Below are positions 1 through 8,658 of a stretch of DNA of 64,000 nucleotides, piece by piece. A program made the translations under genes and the position numbers. Source of the stretch: an uncultured Arachnia sp. (lineage in GTDB: Bacteria > Actinomycetota > Actinomycetes > Propionibacteriales > Propionibacteriaceae). The stretch lies in contig CANMNB010000004.1 of assembly GCA_947499145.1 (NCBI GenBank), positions 310,001 to 374,000 of the forward strand, written 5' to 3'. Each line of letters opens with the position of its first letter. The stretch's first letter is position 1. The notes beneath the pieces are model-generated. The model did not search any database. It worked only from the letters and a program-made list of their open reading frames with translations, and was not told where the DNA came from.

Positions 1-114
1 TACTGCACCGGGCCCTACCGGTTCCTCGAGGTCGACGGCGACCACTGGCTTCCCGAGAAGCAGCCCGATCTGGTTGCGGAGGCGATCCTCCATCGCGTCA
101 CCGGCCGGTCGTAG
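1..114 (+). CDS. Alpha/beta hydrolase, C-terminal end only
   Basis: The window opens inside a reading frame of 37 codons that ends at the TAG at 112-114. It contains a D-G-D-H-W-L-P stretch followed by an L-V-A-E-A-I-L helix, which is how many alpha/beta hydrolases (epoxide hydrolase or haloalkane dehalogenase-like) end: the histidine of the catalytic triad on a loop, then the last amphipathic helix. Catalytic Ser/Asp and lid would lie left of the window, so substrate class cannot be read. The gene converges on arfB with 13 bp between the stops. Confidence 0.6.
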   Translation, partial: YCTGPYRFLEVDGDHWLPEKQPDLVAEAILHRVTGRS

Positions 115-127
115 GGCCGAGCTGAGT

Positions 128-574
128 TCAGTGTGTGTCCTGGGGGCGCGCGCGGTTCCGCTTGGTCTCCGCCACACGCCGTTTGGCCAGCAGCCGCCGT
201 TCGATCGAGCGCCGGGTAGGGCGAGTGCTGCGCCTGGGTGGGGAAGGCGGCGCCACCCCTTCCCGGATAAGCACGGCGAGACGTTCCCGGGCGGCCGCCC
301 GATTCTGCCGCTGGGAGCGGGATCCGGCGGCGACGACCGTCAGGACGCCGTCCGCCAGCCGGGTCCTCAACCGACGCTGCAGACGCTCGCGCTGGACCTC
401 GTCCAGTGTGGCGGAGCGTGCGACGTCGAATGAGAGTTGCACCCGTGAGTCGGTGGTGTTCACTCCCTGACCCCCGGGACCAGACGCATGCGAATAGCGT
501 TCGACCAGTTCCCCGTCGGGAATGGCCAGTCCATCAGGCAGTCCCGGCCCCGGACCGATCCACAACCCCTTCAT
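128..574 (-). CDS. arfB: Alternative ribosome-rescue factor ArfB (peptidyl-tRNA hydrolase)
   Basis: ArfB enters the empty A site of stalled, non-stop ribosomes and hydrolyses the peptidyl-tRNA ester. The GGQ catalytic motif is at residues 34-36 inside the RF-1 domain context (S-G-P-G-G-Q-G-V-N), and the C-terminus is the expected long basic Arg/Lys-rich tail that threads into the mRNA channel. Length is 148 aa, normal for the family (about 140). I chose the ATG at 574, which gives the usual M-K-G-L-W start; an in-frame start 36 bp upstream would add a basic leader not seen in the family. The gene is monocistronic and its 5' end abuts a decayed hydrolase on the other strand. Confidence 0.93.
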   Translation of the reverse strand: MKGLWIGPGPGLPDGLAIPDGELVERYSHASGPGGQGVNTTDSRVQLSFDVARSATLDEVQRERLQRRLRTRLADGVLTVVAAGSRSQRQNRAAARERLAVLIREGVAPPSPPRRSTRPTRRSIERRLLAKRRVAETKRNRARPQDTH

Positions 575-600
575 GAGGCCAGCGTAGACGCGCTTGATCC

Positions 601-1232
601 GGAATCGCATTCTGGAGCCGATTCGCCGAACGGGGCTACGTCGTCGCCGTCGTCGAATATCGGCCCTCGCAGGTGGCCATCCACCCGGCCCAGGTGCACG
701 ACGTCAAGGCCGCCATCCGGTGGCTGCGGCTCAACGCCGAGGCCTACTCGATCGACCCCCACCGTGTGGCCATCAGCGGTGACTCCTCAGGCGGCCACGT
801 GGCGCTCCTGGTCCACGGTACCGACGGCGTTCCAGAGTTGGACGATGCGCCCGACGGTGAGCCGGTGGACGTCAGCGCCGCCGTGGCGTTCTACGCCCCG
901 ACGAACCTCCAGCAGATCGAGGACGACGAGGCTGTCCAGCTCCTGCTCGGTGGGGGCAGCGACCCCGAGAGGTCCCCGACCTGGCGCTGAGCGCCGATCC
1001 AGTCCATTTCGCGACACAGGGACGCCCTCTCACTCCTGTGTTGCTCGTCCACGGCACCCAGGATCCCGTGGTGCCGGTTGAGCAGAGCGTCGCGTACGCG
1101 GAAGTGCTTTCTCGCGCCGGTCAAAAGGTTGAGCTCGTGCTGGTCGAGGGCGGTGGCCACGGCATCTGGCCCTCCTTCTTCAGCGATGACTTGGCTGATG
1201 TCGTCCACGAATTCCTGGCCGCGAACCTCTGA
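601..1232 (+). pseudogene. Decayed alpha/beta hydrolase (BD-FAE/fold-3 type esterase)
   Basis: Readable hydrolase sequence begins without a start codon at about 601 (F-A-E-R-G-Y-V-V-A) and continues through the nucleophile elbow G-D-S-S-G-G-H. Around 975 the frame shifts: the first frame ends at the TGA at 988-990, while homology continues one frame over through P-V-L-L-V-H-G-T-Q-D-P-V-V-P (acid residue) and G-G-G-H-G-I-W (catalytic His) to the stop at 1232. All triad regions remain but the N-terminal oxyanion-hole strand (usually H-G-G-G) is missing, cut where the arfB 5' region starts. One deletion plus one frameshift make it non-functional. Confidence 0.8.
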
Positions 1233-1287
1233 CGAGCACTTGCGGGGCTCGAGGTGGCCCAAGCGCTCGGGGTGGGGTCGCCGGGGC

Positions 1288-1881
1288 CTATCTGGCCTGG
1301 AGGTGGTGGAGGTGCCGGCGGACCGCTGGCCAGTCACCGTCGGTGATCGAGTACTGGGCGGTGTCGGTGACCTCACCGGTTTTCAGGACCCTGTCGTTGC
1401 GGATGCGTCCCTCGAACACCGCTCCCAGACGTTCGATCGCCCGCCGCGACTGATGGTTGAACCAGGTTGCACGGAAGCAGACCCGGCGGCAGCCCCAGCT
1501 CTCGAAGGCGTGGGTCAGCATGAGGAGCTTGGCCTCGGTGTTGGTGCCCGTGCGGTGGGCAGAGGCCGCCTGCCACGTGTAGCCGATCTCGACCGCCGGT
1601 ACGGCAGGGAGCGGATTGCAGAAGGTGGTGACTCCGATGAGTCGGTCGTCAGCAAGTCGGCGGATCGCGAACGGCAGCATCTGCCCCCGGTCAGCCAGGT
1701 CGCGCTTGGTCGCGACATCGACGTCGGTCAATGCGGGTGACGGCGCGGAGGTGTACCAGAGGTCGTGGATGTGGCCGTCTTGCACTGCCCGGTGCAGACC
1801 GTCGACGTGCTCCTCGGTCAGGGGTTCGAGACGTACCAGGCGTCCCGTGAGGGTCGTGGGGGAAAGACTCAGCACTCTCAA
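1288..1881 (-). CDS. GNAT-family N-acetyltransferase (RimJ/RimL type)
   Basis: The 197-aa protein has the acetyltransferase_3 layout: L-x-G-R-L-V-R-L-E-P-L near the start, a beta-strand with G-V-T-T-F, an E-I-G-Y-T-W strand, and the acetyl-CoA pyrophosphate-binding region (A-H-R-T-G-T-N-T-E-A-K) followed by F-x-x-W-G-C-R-R-V and N-x-x-S-R-R-A-I-E-R-L-G-A. Such enzymes transfer acetyl groups to N-terminal residues or small amines. No neighbour suggests a substrate. It is transcribed alone, away from the VOC gene. Confidence 0.85.
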   Translation of the reverse strand: MRVLSLSPTTLTGRLVRLEPLTEEHVDGLHRAVQDGHIHDLWYTSAPSPALTDVDVATKRDLADRGQMLPFAIRRLADDRLIGVTTFCNPLPAVPAVEIGYTWQAASAHRTGTNTEAKLLMLTHAFESWGCRRVCFRATWFNHQSRRAIERLGAVFEGRIRNDRVLKTGEVTDTAQYSITDGDWPAVRRHLHHLQAR

Positions 1882-2013
1882 TGCCTATCACCGGGGGAGC
1901 CAGACGGGCGTGACATTGCCTGTACTGGGACGAACCTGCGTTTCCCCTGTCAGGTGCCATTGCCATGACCTGGCTCGGGAGTTACGTTGGCTGCCTGTCC
2001 ACATCGAGGAGCG

Positions 2014-2502
2014 ATGATGACGATCCCCAAGAACACGATCTGCTTGTGGTTCGACAAGGACGCAGAGGCCGCTGCCGAGTTCTACGCCTCGGTGTTCCCC
2101 GACAGCAGGGTGGACGCCGTCCGCCGCGCGCCGGGTGACTTCCCGGGCGGCAAGGCCGGTGACGTGCTGACCGTGGACTTCACGGTCTGCGGCATCCCCT
2201 GCATCGGCTTGAACGGTGGCCCCGAATTCCAGCAGAGCGAGGCATTCTCCTTCCAGATCGCGACCGACGACCAAGAGGAGACCGACCGCTACTGGGACGC
2301 CATTGTCGGCAACGGAGGTGAGGAGAGCGCCTGCGGGTGGTGCAAGGACCGGTGGGGAGTGTCCTGGCAGATCACCCCCCGCGCGCTCACCGAGGCCATG
2401 GCCGCGGAGGATCCGGGAGTGTCCCAGCGGGCGTTCGCTGCCATGCTGACCATGCAGAGAATCGACGTCGCCGAGATCGAGCGTGCTGTCGCAGGAACCT
2501 GA
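2014..2502 (+). CDS. VOC/PhnB-like protein
   Basis: The 162-aa protein matches the PhnB/3-demethylubiquinone-methyltransferase-like branch of the vicinal-oxygen-chelate fold: T-I-C-L-W-F-D near the start, a helix with A-E-F-Y-A-S-V-F-P-D-S, a central G-I-P-C-I-G-L-N-G-G strand and W-C-K-D-R-W-G-V-S-W-Q-I-T-P near the end. The fold usually dimerises and may bind a metal or small ligand; the true substrate is rarely known. The start at 2014 is preceded by GAGGAG at a suitable distance; an upstream in-frame start lacks this. It is followed by the HAD gene 34 bp downstream. Confidence 0.85.
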   Translation: MMTIPKNTICLWFDKDAEAAAEFYASVFPDSRVDAVRRAPGDFPGGKAGDVLTVDFTVCGIPCIGLNGGPEFQQSEAFSFQIATDDQEETDRYWDAIVGNGGEESACGWCKDRWGVSWQITPRALTEAMAAEDPGVSQRAFAAMLTMQRIDVAEIERAVAGT

Positions 2503-2536
2503 GTGCTCGACCCCGGGGGCGCCGTAGGATCGCCGG

Positions 2537-3235
2537 GTGGATGACATCCGAGCCGTGATCTTCGATCTCGACGGCACGCTGGTCGACCACGCGGGCTCCG
2601 CGACCAAGGGGCTCGAGACGTGGCTCCCGGAACTGGGCGCGACGCTGACGGACGACCTGCTGGCGGCCTGGTTCGCCGCGGAGGAAACACATTTCCCGGC
2701 TTGGCGCGCCCGTGAGGTCACGTTCGCCGAGCAGCGCCGCCGCCGTTTACGCGACTTCCTGCCGCTCATCGACAGCCCTGTGGGCGACGACGCTGAACTG
2801 GATGCCGTTTTCGCCGGCTACCTCCGCCACTATGAGGCTGCCTGGACCTGCTTCGACGACGTCAAGGAAACTCTGGACGCGATGTCTCACCTGGCCGTCA
2901 CCACGGCAGTCCTCACGAACGGCGCGGATGAGCAGCAGCATGCGAAGCTGAAGGCCGTTGGCCTCGCAGGGCGGTGCGCCCACGTCTTCACGGCCGAGTC
3001 GCTGGGGGCGGCGAAGCCCGATCCCTCCACGTATCGCCACGTCTGTGAGGCACTGAAAATCAACGTCCACAATGCGCTCCATGTGGGGGACTCCTATGCG
3101 CTGGACGTCGAGGCTCCACGACGGGCCGGTCTCCGAGCGGTTCACCTCGACCGGGACGGCGTCGGGCCGATTGAGGAACCCGCTCGAATCCGATCACTCC
3201 ACGAACTGCCGGCACTTCTGGGGACCAGGGCCTGA
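2537..3235 (+). CDS. HAD-superfamily hydrolase (phosphoglycolate phosphatase-like)
   Basis: A cytosolic phosphatase of the HAD-IA type, 232 aa. Motif I is F-D-L-D-G-T-L-V-D at about residues 9-17 (the first Asp is the nucleophile), motif II is L-T-N-G, and motif IV is G-D-S-Y-A-L-D-V-E-A-P-R-R-A-G, with a helical cap between motifs I and II. The start is GTG at 2537; no ATG lies in frame nearby. It probably shares a transcript with the VOC gene. The substrate is not predictable. Confidence 0.88.
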   Translation: MDDIRAVIFDLDGTLVDHAGSATKGLETWLPELGATLTDDLLAAWFAAEETHFPAWRAREVTFAEQRRRRLRDFLPLIDSPVGDDAELDAVFAGYLRHYEAAWTCFDDVKETLDAMSHLAVTTAVLTNGADEQQHAKLKAVGLAGRCAHVFTAESLGAAKPDPSTYRHVCEALKINVHNALHVGDSYALDVEAPRRAGLRAVHLDRDGVGPIEEPARIRSLHELPALLGTRA

Positions 3236-3359
3236 TCCTGCGCGCCTGATCAGATCCTGATCCCGCACGAAAGTCCCTGCGCGCGACCCGCGGTGACAAG
3301 TACCATCGCACCACTGCTGTGCCATGGGGCCAATGACGGCCGCACCCTCAGGAGGATCA

Positions 3360-3836
3360 ATGACAGACGGTGAGCGCCGTACCCCCTCGGGCCGAGGCGG
3401 CAGTTCAATCGGCGGGTGGGTGATGCTCCTGATCGGCCTGCTGGCGGGCATTGCGCTGGCTGCCGCTGCCGGCGTCTTCCTCCTCGGTATCGGGTGGGCA
3501 ACCCCACTGGAGGCGCAGCCGGTCATCAGCGCCAGCCCCAGTCCGTCCCCGTCGCCATCCGCGACACCAGACGGCACGACCGCGGAGCCGGGAGACGTGT
3601 CCGAGGCCTGCGTACGGGCAGCGGAGTACAACCTCGTGGTGGACGAAGCCGTCGAGGATCTCGCCAGGGGCGCGGAGTCACAGGACGCGCTCGCCCTGCA
3701 GGAGACACTCGACCGTTTGCAGGAGGCCCGCGAGATCGCTGATGGCGCGTCCGAGGAGTGCCTCGCCCAGACGGGCAAGACCCCGGCAACCAGTCAGTCC
3801 GCCTCTCCGGAGCCGAGCCCCAGCGCCACGTCATGA
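3360..3836 (+). CDS. Small single-pass membrane protein upstream of MMPL transporter
   Basis: 158 aa starting at the ATG at 3360 behind a strong AGGAGG (3350-3355). One transmembrane helix (residues about 18-45) follows a short basic cytoplasmic tail; the outside part has a Ser/Pro/Thr linker, then a predicted helical segment with two cysteines (A-C-V-R-A and E-E-C-L-A) and a second Ser/Pro tail. Not assignable to a family. Its stop overlaps the next start (ATGA at 3833), so it is translationally coupled to the MMPL transporter and may be an accessory subunit; that role is inference from position only. Confidence 0.75.
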   Translation: MTDGERRTPSGRGGSSIGGWVMLLIGLLAGIALAAAAGVFLLGIGWATPLEAQPVISASPSPSPSPSATPDGTTAEPGDVSEACVRAAEYNLVVDEAVEDLARGAESQDALALQETLDRLQEAREIADGASEECLAQTGKTPATSQSASPEPSPSATS

Positions 3837-6061
3837 GCGGGTCAGCTACTCAGCCGGAGGTGGAACCACGCCGTGGTCTTATGGCCAAGATCTGGTACGG
3901 CTACGCCCGCGTGACGGTGGCCCTGCGCTGGGTCATCGTCGTCGGTTGGGTTGCCGCGGCGATCGCGGCGACTCTCCTGCTACCGCCCATGCAGGGCTCT
4001 GCCAACGACATCGAGGCCCTCGGAGCGAACGACGACAGTTTCGCGGCAGAGCAGCGTTCGTTGGAACTGTTCGGCTTCCCCCTGCTGAGCCGAGCGGCGA
4101 TCGTGCAGCGCAACCCGGAGGGGTTGCCGCCCCTGGTCCAGGCCGAGGCCGTCATGCGCGGTATCGCGGTCAACCAGGGCAAGCACGAGACAGAACTGCT
4201 CGGCGCCATTCCGGTTCCGAACGCCGAGGGAGCTTTCCCGGAGGCCGAGGAGACCAATACGACCGTCGTCACCTTCGTCTTCGCCGACCCCGGGCTGAAC
4301 TTCTTCGAGCAGACCGAGGTCGTCGAGAAGTTCGCAGCAGAACAGCTCACTGACGCATCCGACAGTTACGTGGGCGTCACAGGATCCATCCCGGCGCGCG
4401 CGGCCCAGGGCAAGGTCCTGAACTCGTACGTCCACATCGTCGAGGTGGTGACCGTCCTCGCAGTACTGACCATCGTGGCGCTCACGTTCGGGTCGCTGAT
4501 GGCTCCGGCCCTGACACTGATCTCCGTGGGCGCTGCCGTCTTCGTCACCCTGGGCGTCTCCGGATGGGCCTCGACCTTCATGGACGTGTCGATCCCCGCT
4601 GATCTGCGGCCCTTGATCGTTGCGCTCCTCCTCGGGATCGTCACGGACTACTGCATCTTCTATCTCTCGGGTTTGCGCGCGCGTCTTCGGGAGGGCCACG
4701 AGCGCCTTGAGGCGGCCCGCCTCGCGACCGCCTCCGTCACCCCGATCGTCACTGTGGCCGGAGTCACGGTCGCGGCGGGAACCGCGTCCCTGCTCGTCGC
4801 CGAGTCCCCCCTCTTCAGCGGTTTCGGACCCGCGCTTGCACTCACCGTCCTGACCGGGCTCGTGGTGGCCGTGACCCTCGTTCCAGCACTGCTGGCCATC
4901 CTCGGGCCCGCGGCGTTCTGGCCGCGGGCCATCGCTACTGAGCCCACGAAGGGGCGAGAGCGGGCCTCCTTGATCACTCGGGCCGTGGCGAACCGGGCCT
5001 CCGCGTTCGTCCTCGTGGTGCTGTGCGTGGCAGGGCTGGGAGCCGCCGCTTACCAAGCTCGCCACCTCGACCTCGGCCTCGGTTTCGTTCAGTCGCTGCC
5101 GGAGACCACGAGCGCGCAGCGCGCCGCAGAAGCTGCCGGCAAGGGTTTCGCCCCGGGCATCATCTCGCCGACCGAGATTGTGCTCGAGGAACGGGGGATC
5201 GGGGAGAGGACCGATGAGGTGGCCCAGCTCGGGGAGGCCCTCAAGAACCACCCCGGTGTGGCGGGCGTGATCGGCCCGGGTGACCTCCGTGCGGCGAACG
5301 ACGTCGGCGCCTTCACCACAGAGTCCGGCGACGCGGTCCGCTTCCTCGTCGTCCTCGACAGCACTCCGCTCGAGGCGACGGCGATCGACACGCTCGGGAG
5401 CATCGAAGCCGCACTGCCGCAGCTGGCCTCAGAGGCGGGCCTCGGCGAGGTCACGACGTACATCGGCGGCGACACGGCGCTGGCCTCCGGCATCATCGCG
5501 GACACCGCGAACGACCTCCTGAGGATCGCGCTCGTCGCGCTTGCCGTGAACCTGATCCTGCTGGTTGTCTTCCTGCGCGCGCTGATCGCCCCCTTGTACC
5601 TCCTCGCGTCGAGCGTGCTCGCGCTCGGGGCCACGCTGGGCTTGTCGGTGCTGTTCTTCCAGGACTTCCTCGGTCACGACGACCTGACGTTCTACGTGCC
5701 CTTCGCGGTGTCGGTGCTCCTGCTGTCCCTCGGGTCGGACTACAACATCTTTGCCGTCGGTCACGTCTGGCAGGAGGCCCGTCGCCGACCCATGAGGGAA
5801 GCCCTCCTCGTCGCCACCCCCGAGTCGACGCGGGCGATCACCTCGGCGGGTCTCGCCCTGGCAGCCAGTTTCGGGCTCCTCGCCCTGGTCCCGCTGGGAC
5901 CGTTCCGCGAGCTCGGCTTCCTGCTGGGGGTGGGCATCCTGATCGATGTGTTCGTCGTCCGCGCGCTGCTGGTTCCGTCACTGATCACGTTGGTGGGTCC
6001 TGTGAGCAGTTGGCCGTCGGGCATCCTTCGGCGCGAGAGGCGCGCTCGAGTTCTCGAGTGA
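3833..6061 (+). CDS. MMPL/RND-family membrane transporter
   Basis: 742 aa with two repeated halves, each with one TM helix, a large extracytoplasmic domain and five further TM helices, the MMPL/HAE2 architecture. The conserved TM4 and TM10 motifs are present: V-T-D-Y-C-I-F-Y-L-S in the first half and L-G-S-D-Y-N-I-F-A-V-G-H in the second, whose Asp-Tyr pairs carry the proton relay. Actinobacterial MMPL proteins export lipids, siderophores or drugs across the membrane. The start at 3833 overlaps the stop of the preceding gene. Cargo cannot be inferred from this two-gene unit. Confidence 0.9.
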   Translation: MSGSATQPEVEPRRGLMAKIWYGYARVTVALRWVIVVGWVAAAIAATLLLPPMQGSANDIEALGANDDSFAAEQRSLELFGFPLLSRAAIVQRNPEGLPPLVQAEAVMRGIAVNQGKHETELLGAIPVPNAEGAFPEAEETNTTVVTFVFADPGLNFFEQTEVVEKFAAEQLTDASDSYVGVTGSIPARAAQGKVLNSYVHIVEVVTVLAVLTIVALTFGSLMAPALTLISVGAAVFVTLGVSGWASTFMDVSIPADLRPLIVALLLGIVTDYCIFYLSGLRARLREGHERLEAARLATASVTPIVTVAGVTVAAGTASLLVAESPLFSGFGPALALTVLTGLVVAVTLVPALLAILGPAAFWPRAIATEPTKGRERASLITRAVANRASAFVLVVLCVAGLGAAAYQARHLDLGLGFVQSLPETTSAQRAAEAAGKGFAPGIISPTEIVLEERGIGERTDEVAQLGEALKNHPGVAGVIGPGDLRAANDVGAFTTESGDAVRFLVVLDSTPLEATAIDTLGSIEAALPQLASEAGLGEVTTYIGGDTALASGIIADTANDLLRIALVALAVNLILLVVFLRALIAPLYLLASSVLALGATLGLSVLFFQDFLGHDDLTFYVPFAVSVLLLSLGSDYNIFAVGHVWQEARRRPMREALLVATPESTRAITSAGLALAASFGLLALVPLGPFRELGFLLGVGILIDVFVVRALLVPSLITLVGPVSSWPSGILRRERRARVLE

Positions 6062-6113
6062 GAAGAGCCTGTTCAAGCTTCTGACGGTCTGACTGCCACG
6101 GCGGAAGTCGGGG

Positions 6114-6175
6114 GAGTGAGCGACCTGGGATGGACGGGGCCGCGCCGTCGGTGGGAAGGAGCGCTCATGCCGAGT
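6114..6175 (+). repeat. Dispersed imperfect repeat, copy A
   Basis: About 60 bp resembling the segment just after the integrase stop (12246-12335). Shared blocks include GTGGAC/ATGGACGGGG and GAGCGCTCATGCCGA in the same order and spacing, with about three quarters identity by eye. A more diverged third copy is at 16553-16640. Copy A lies between the MMPL gene and the decayed VapC. Confidence 0.5.
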
Positions 6176-6507
6176 TGCCTGCGCTTCCGTAACGGTGAGC
6201 AACTCGCCGCACCCGCACTGATCGACCTCGAAGTGGCCTCAGTGCGGCGCGGCCTGGCCCGCGGCGGGCACCTGGACCCGCGCCACGTCGGGCTTGCCCT
6301 CGAAGACCTGCAAGAGCTCCCACTCCAGCGCGTCGAGCACACATCGCTGCTGGTGCGCTGGGAACTACGGGACCACCTCACAATCTATGACGCCGCCTAT
6401 GTCGCCCTCGCCGAAGCACTCCAAGCAACCTGCTCACCGGTGACAGGCGACTCTCAAGATCCACCGGCCCACGCTGCACCATCGAGGCCATGAAGACCCA
6501 TCGCTGA
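6167..6507 (+). pseudogene. Decayed VapC-type PIN-domain toxin
   Basis: The readable part contains the middle of a PIN-domain ribonuclease: G-E-Q-L-A-A-P-A-L-I-D-L-E-V-A-S-V and L-T-I-Y-D-A-A-Y-V-A-L-A-E-A-L, where the second Asp is a metal ligand. The N-terminal strand with the first Asp (usually V-V-D-A-S) is missing. Near 6428 a base has been lost, moving the last ligand motif L-T-G-D into another frame that ends at the TGA at 6505-6507. Missing N-terminus plus frameshift make the toxin inactive, and no antitoxin gene lies upstream. Confidence 0.8.
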
Positions 6508-6727
6508 CGTCACGGATCTGCCGCGGCCCGGCCGGCTATTCGTGAGAGAACCCTTCGGTTTCGGTGAGTTGCCGGAGCGCTTGGACGTGGCCGAGGTAGG
6601 CGGTGCGTCCTGGGGGGTGAGCCGGATCCAGGTTCGTGGTCTGCCGAAGGGCTGGGGGCGCGAGCGTGAGGTAGCTCGCGTCGGCGAGCAGTTTGAGTTG
6701 CTATCCGGAGCCGGGTTGGGGCGTGGA

Positions 6728-7105
6728 TCAGGTCGTCGAATCTGGGGGCGTGGGTGTGGTCGGCCAGATGGCGCGGAGTGTGCGGATGGCGTCGTCGAGG
6801 GTGATGTCATGTCGTGTGCTGGTGGCGGCGAGCTGGCGAGCGATTTTGAGGACTGGTTGCGGAATGGTCGTGGCGGTGGGGCTGACTCGGGTGCCTCCAC
6901 CAGTGCGGGCTGTCAGGAGACCTTCGGTTTCCAGGGCGCGGTATGCCTTGGCGACGGTTCCGGTGGCGACTCCTAGGTCGCTGGCGAGTTGCCGCACGGA
7001 GGGGAGTCGTTCGTTCCCGGCGAGTTGGCCGGAGGCGATCAGGCCTCGAATCTGGTCTCGGATTTGCTCGGTGGGGGGTGCCGAGCCGGAGAGCATGATG
7101 ATCAT
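6728..7105 (-). CDS. GntR-family regulator (YtrA type)
   Basis: 125 aa. An N-terminal winged helix-turn-helix covers about residues 10-75 (Q-I-R-D-Q-I-R-G-L-I, then L-P-S-V-R-Q-L-A-S-D-L-G-V-A-T-G-T-V-A-K-A-Y), followed by only about 50 residues, as in the short YtrA subfamily. Members repress their own operon, usually with transport or membrane genes. The ATG at 7105 overlaps the stop of the preceding membrane protein gene (ATGA), so the two are co-transcribed. Two direct repeats upstream of that operon (8025-8063) are the natural candidate target. Confidence 0.85.
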   Translation of the reverse strand: MIIMLSGSAPPTEQIRDQIRGLIASGQLAGNERLPSVRQLASDLGVATGTVAKAYRALETEGLLTARTGGGTRVSPTATTIPQPVLKIARQLAATSTRHDITLDDAIRTLRAIWPTTPTPPDSTT

Positions 7106-8004
7106 GGCGCTGTCGTCGTTCGGGTGGAGAACGCGCTGAGCCCGACGCTGGCCCACAGCGTGACGCCGATGGTGGCGGCGATGATGGCGAGGGCCTGGAA
7201 CCAAGGAACGAGGCTGGCCATGGGAGTCCAGAACTTGGTGGCTTCCAACTCGGTTGGGATGGAGGCGTGCAGGGATGCGGTGCCTGCCAAGGAGCCGAGC
7301 ACGGCAGCGAGGTGCAGCATCAGAGCGCCGGTGGTGACGGCGAGCGCGTTGCGTGTCCGAACGGCCCTGATGCTGGTGTCGGCGCTCCGGGTTGTATCCA
7401 GCGGCGGCCGGGCAATCAGGATCATGTTCGAGGCGGCCAAGGTGAGCAACGCCGCGATCGCGATCAGCGCGGGCAGGGAGTAGTACCAGCCGTAGATGGT
7501 GGTGCCCATCGACGTGTCGTTGCCCAGGTCGATCACGTAGTAGCTGTAATGGCCGGTTGCAGGGTCGGGTTCGGATGCTGCACCGGCCGCAACGGTGACG
7601 ACCAGGACCAGCGCGGTCAGCGCGGCGACAGCAGTGACCCACCCGCCTCGAGCGAAGGAGAACAGCCCTCGCGGGGCCAGATCCGCCACTCCGGAACCCC
7701 GACGGTGTCGCCACGGCAGAGCAAGCAACCCAAGCCCGATCAGTCCAGCCGCCAATGGAGCGATGAACCGGAAGTCCGCGTGGAGCTTGACGATCGCGTC
7801 GGGTACATCGAAGTTCAGCGCGAGCGGGCCGATGAGGCGCAAGGCGCTCTCCACGAGTAACCCGACCAGACCGGCGGTCAAGGTCAACCCGGCCACCAGC
7901 CGAGGAAGCCTCGGCGTCCCCCGACGTTGAACGAGCCACCACAAGACTGCCAGAACCGTTCCCACGATCACTGGGGCCAGCTGACGCAGGGTCAGGGACA
8001 ACAT
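7102..8004 (-). CDS. Multi-pass membrane protein, partner of the GntR regulator
   Basis: 300 aa from the ATG at 8004, which has GGAGAGG a few bases upstream; an earlier in-frame start at 8040 has no such site. About seven hydrophobic helices are visible, with an extracytoplasmic loop around G-H-Y-S-Y-Y-V-I-D-L-G-N-D. I do not recognise the family. It is first in a two-gene unit whose second gene is a YtrA-type GntR regulator, the usual arrangement for a regulator controlling a membrane stress or transport function. Confidence 0.75.
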   Translation of the reverse strand: MLSLTLRQLAPVIVGTVLAVLWWLVQRRGTPRLPRLVAGLTLTAGLVGLLVESALRLIGPLALNFDVPDAIVKLHADFRFIAPLAAGLIGLGLLALPWRHRRGSGVADLAPRGLFSFARGGWVTAVAALTALVLVVTVAAGAASEPDPATGHYSYYVIDLGNDTSMGTTIYGWYYSLPALIAIAALLTLAASNMILIARPPLDTTRSADTSIRAVRTRNALAVTTGALMLHLAAVLGSLAGTASLHASIPTELEATKFWTPMASLVPWFQALAIIAATIGVTLWASVGLSAFSTRTTTAP

Positions 8005-8024
8005 GTCACACCTCTCCGTTGTGT

Positions 8025-8063
8025 CATCCGAATGATACATGATGTGCTATCCAGATGCTACAA
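8025..8063. promoter_or_regulatory. Two direct repeats upstream of the GntR operon
   Basis: ATCCGAATGATACA (from 8026) and ATCCAGATGCTACA (from 8049) are two copies of one 14-mer, 23 bp apart and about 20-60 bp upstream of the membrane protein start. This is the expected place for a GntR operator or a divergent promoter. Binding is inferred. Confidence 0.45.
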
Positions 8064-8121
8064 ACAGGGCTGGACGTCGAAGGAGCGCAGTCGTCTCCAA
8101 ATCCCGTCATACGATATTTGC

Positions 8122-8355
8122 ATGGTGAGTGAAGAGCAGATCTGACAATGGACGAATGAAGCCGAAGCCGGCTATGACGTTGCGGAGCTGAAGCGTCGCG
8201 GCCGTGGCCGCCCCGGGCGCGGTGCCGAGCCGATGCAGGTTATCGCGGTAAGCCTGACAGCCGAGGAAATCATGGCATTGGACGCGCTGGCCGAGCGGGA
8301 CCATGTGTCACGCTCTGAAGCGATCCGGCGCGCGCTTGCCGGCTACGCCGCGTGA
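8122..8355 (+). pseudogene. Ribbon-helix-helix antitoxin with in-frame stop
   Basis: One frame from the ATG at 8122 gives seven codons, a TGA at 8143-8145, then 69 further codons with no other lesion. The protein after the stop has the basic arm K-R-R-G-R-G-R-P-G-R-G and a CopG-type ribbon-helix-helix (V-I-A-V-S-L-T-A-E-E-I, then H-V-S-R-S-E-A-I-R-R-A-L). The stop should prevent full-length synthesis. Re-initiation at the ATG at 8233 could still yield a 40-aa DNA-binding domain. The following toxin frame is also broken. Confidence 0.75.
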
Positions 8356-8480
8356 AGGTACACCGCAGCGCAGGCAAGCACGGCGTCCTGCCTGAGGACG
8401 CGCGTGGACGATGACCTGCACGTGATCGCCATCGACATAGCCGACCTCCGGGAAGATCATGGGATTGATTGGGACCCGCG
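8352..8480 (+). pseudogene. Remnant of toxin paired with the RHH antitoxin
   Basis: A GTG at 8352 overlaps the antitoxin stop (GTGA), the usual coupling. The frame reads V-K-V-H-R-S-A-G-K-H-G-V and stops after 20 codons; further toxin-like sequence (D-D-D-L-H-V-I-A-I) continues in another frame from about 8404. The start resembles small toxins encoded beside CopG antitoxins, but too little remains to name a family. Confidence 0.45.
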
Positions 8481-8658
8481 ATCATGGTGGTCCTTCTCGA
8501 CTTCAAGGTCGAAGCGAGAGACCCCGGCGCAGACTCCACACCGTTTGACCTCGCGAATGGCTTGTCCGCCAGGAGGACCGCGCGCTGGGAGTGTCCTGGA
8601 GGGCACTTCCGGCCGCGGGAACCACATAGCATCGCAGCATCACAAGGGACGAGGTGCG

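Noticed and set aside
3980-5251. Long open frame (423 codons) on the reverse strand inside the MMPL gene
   Set aside because: Antisense shadow of a clear transporter gene; composition is the Arg/Gly/Asp-rich pattern produced by reading high-GC coding DNA backwards.
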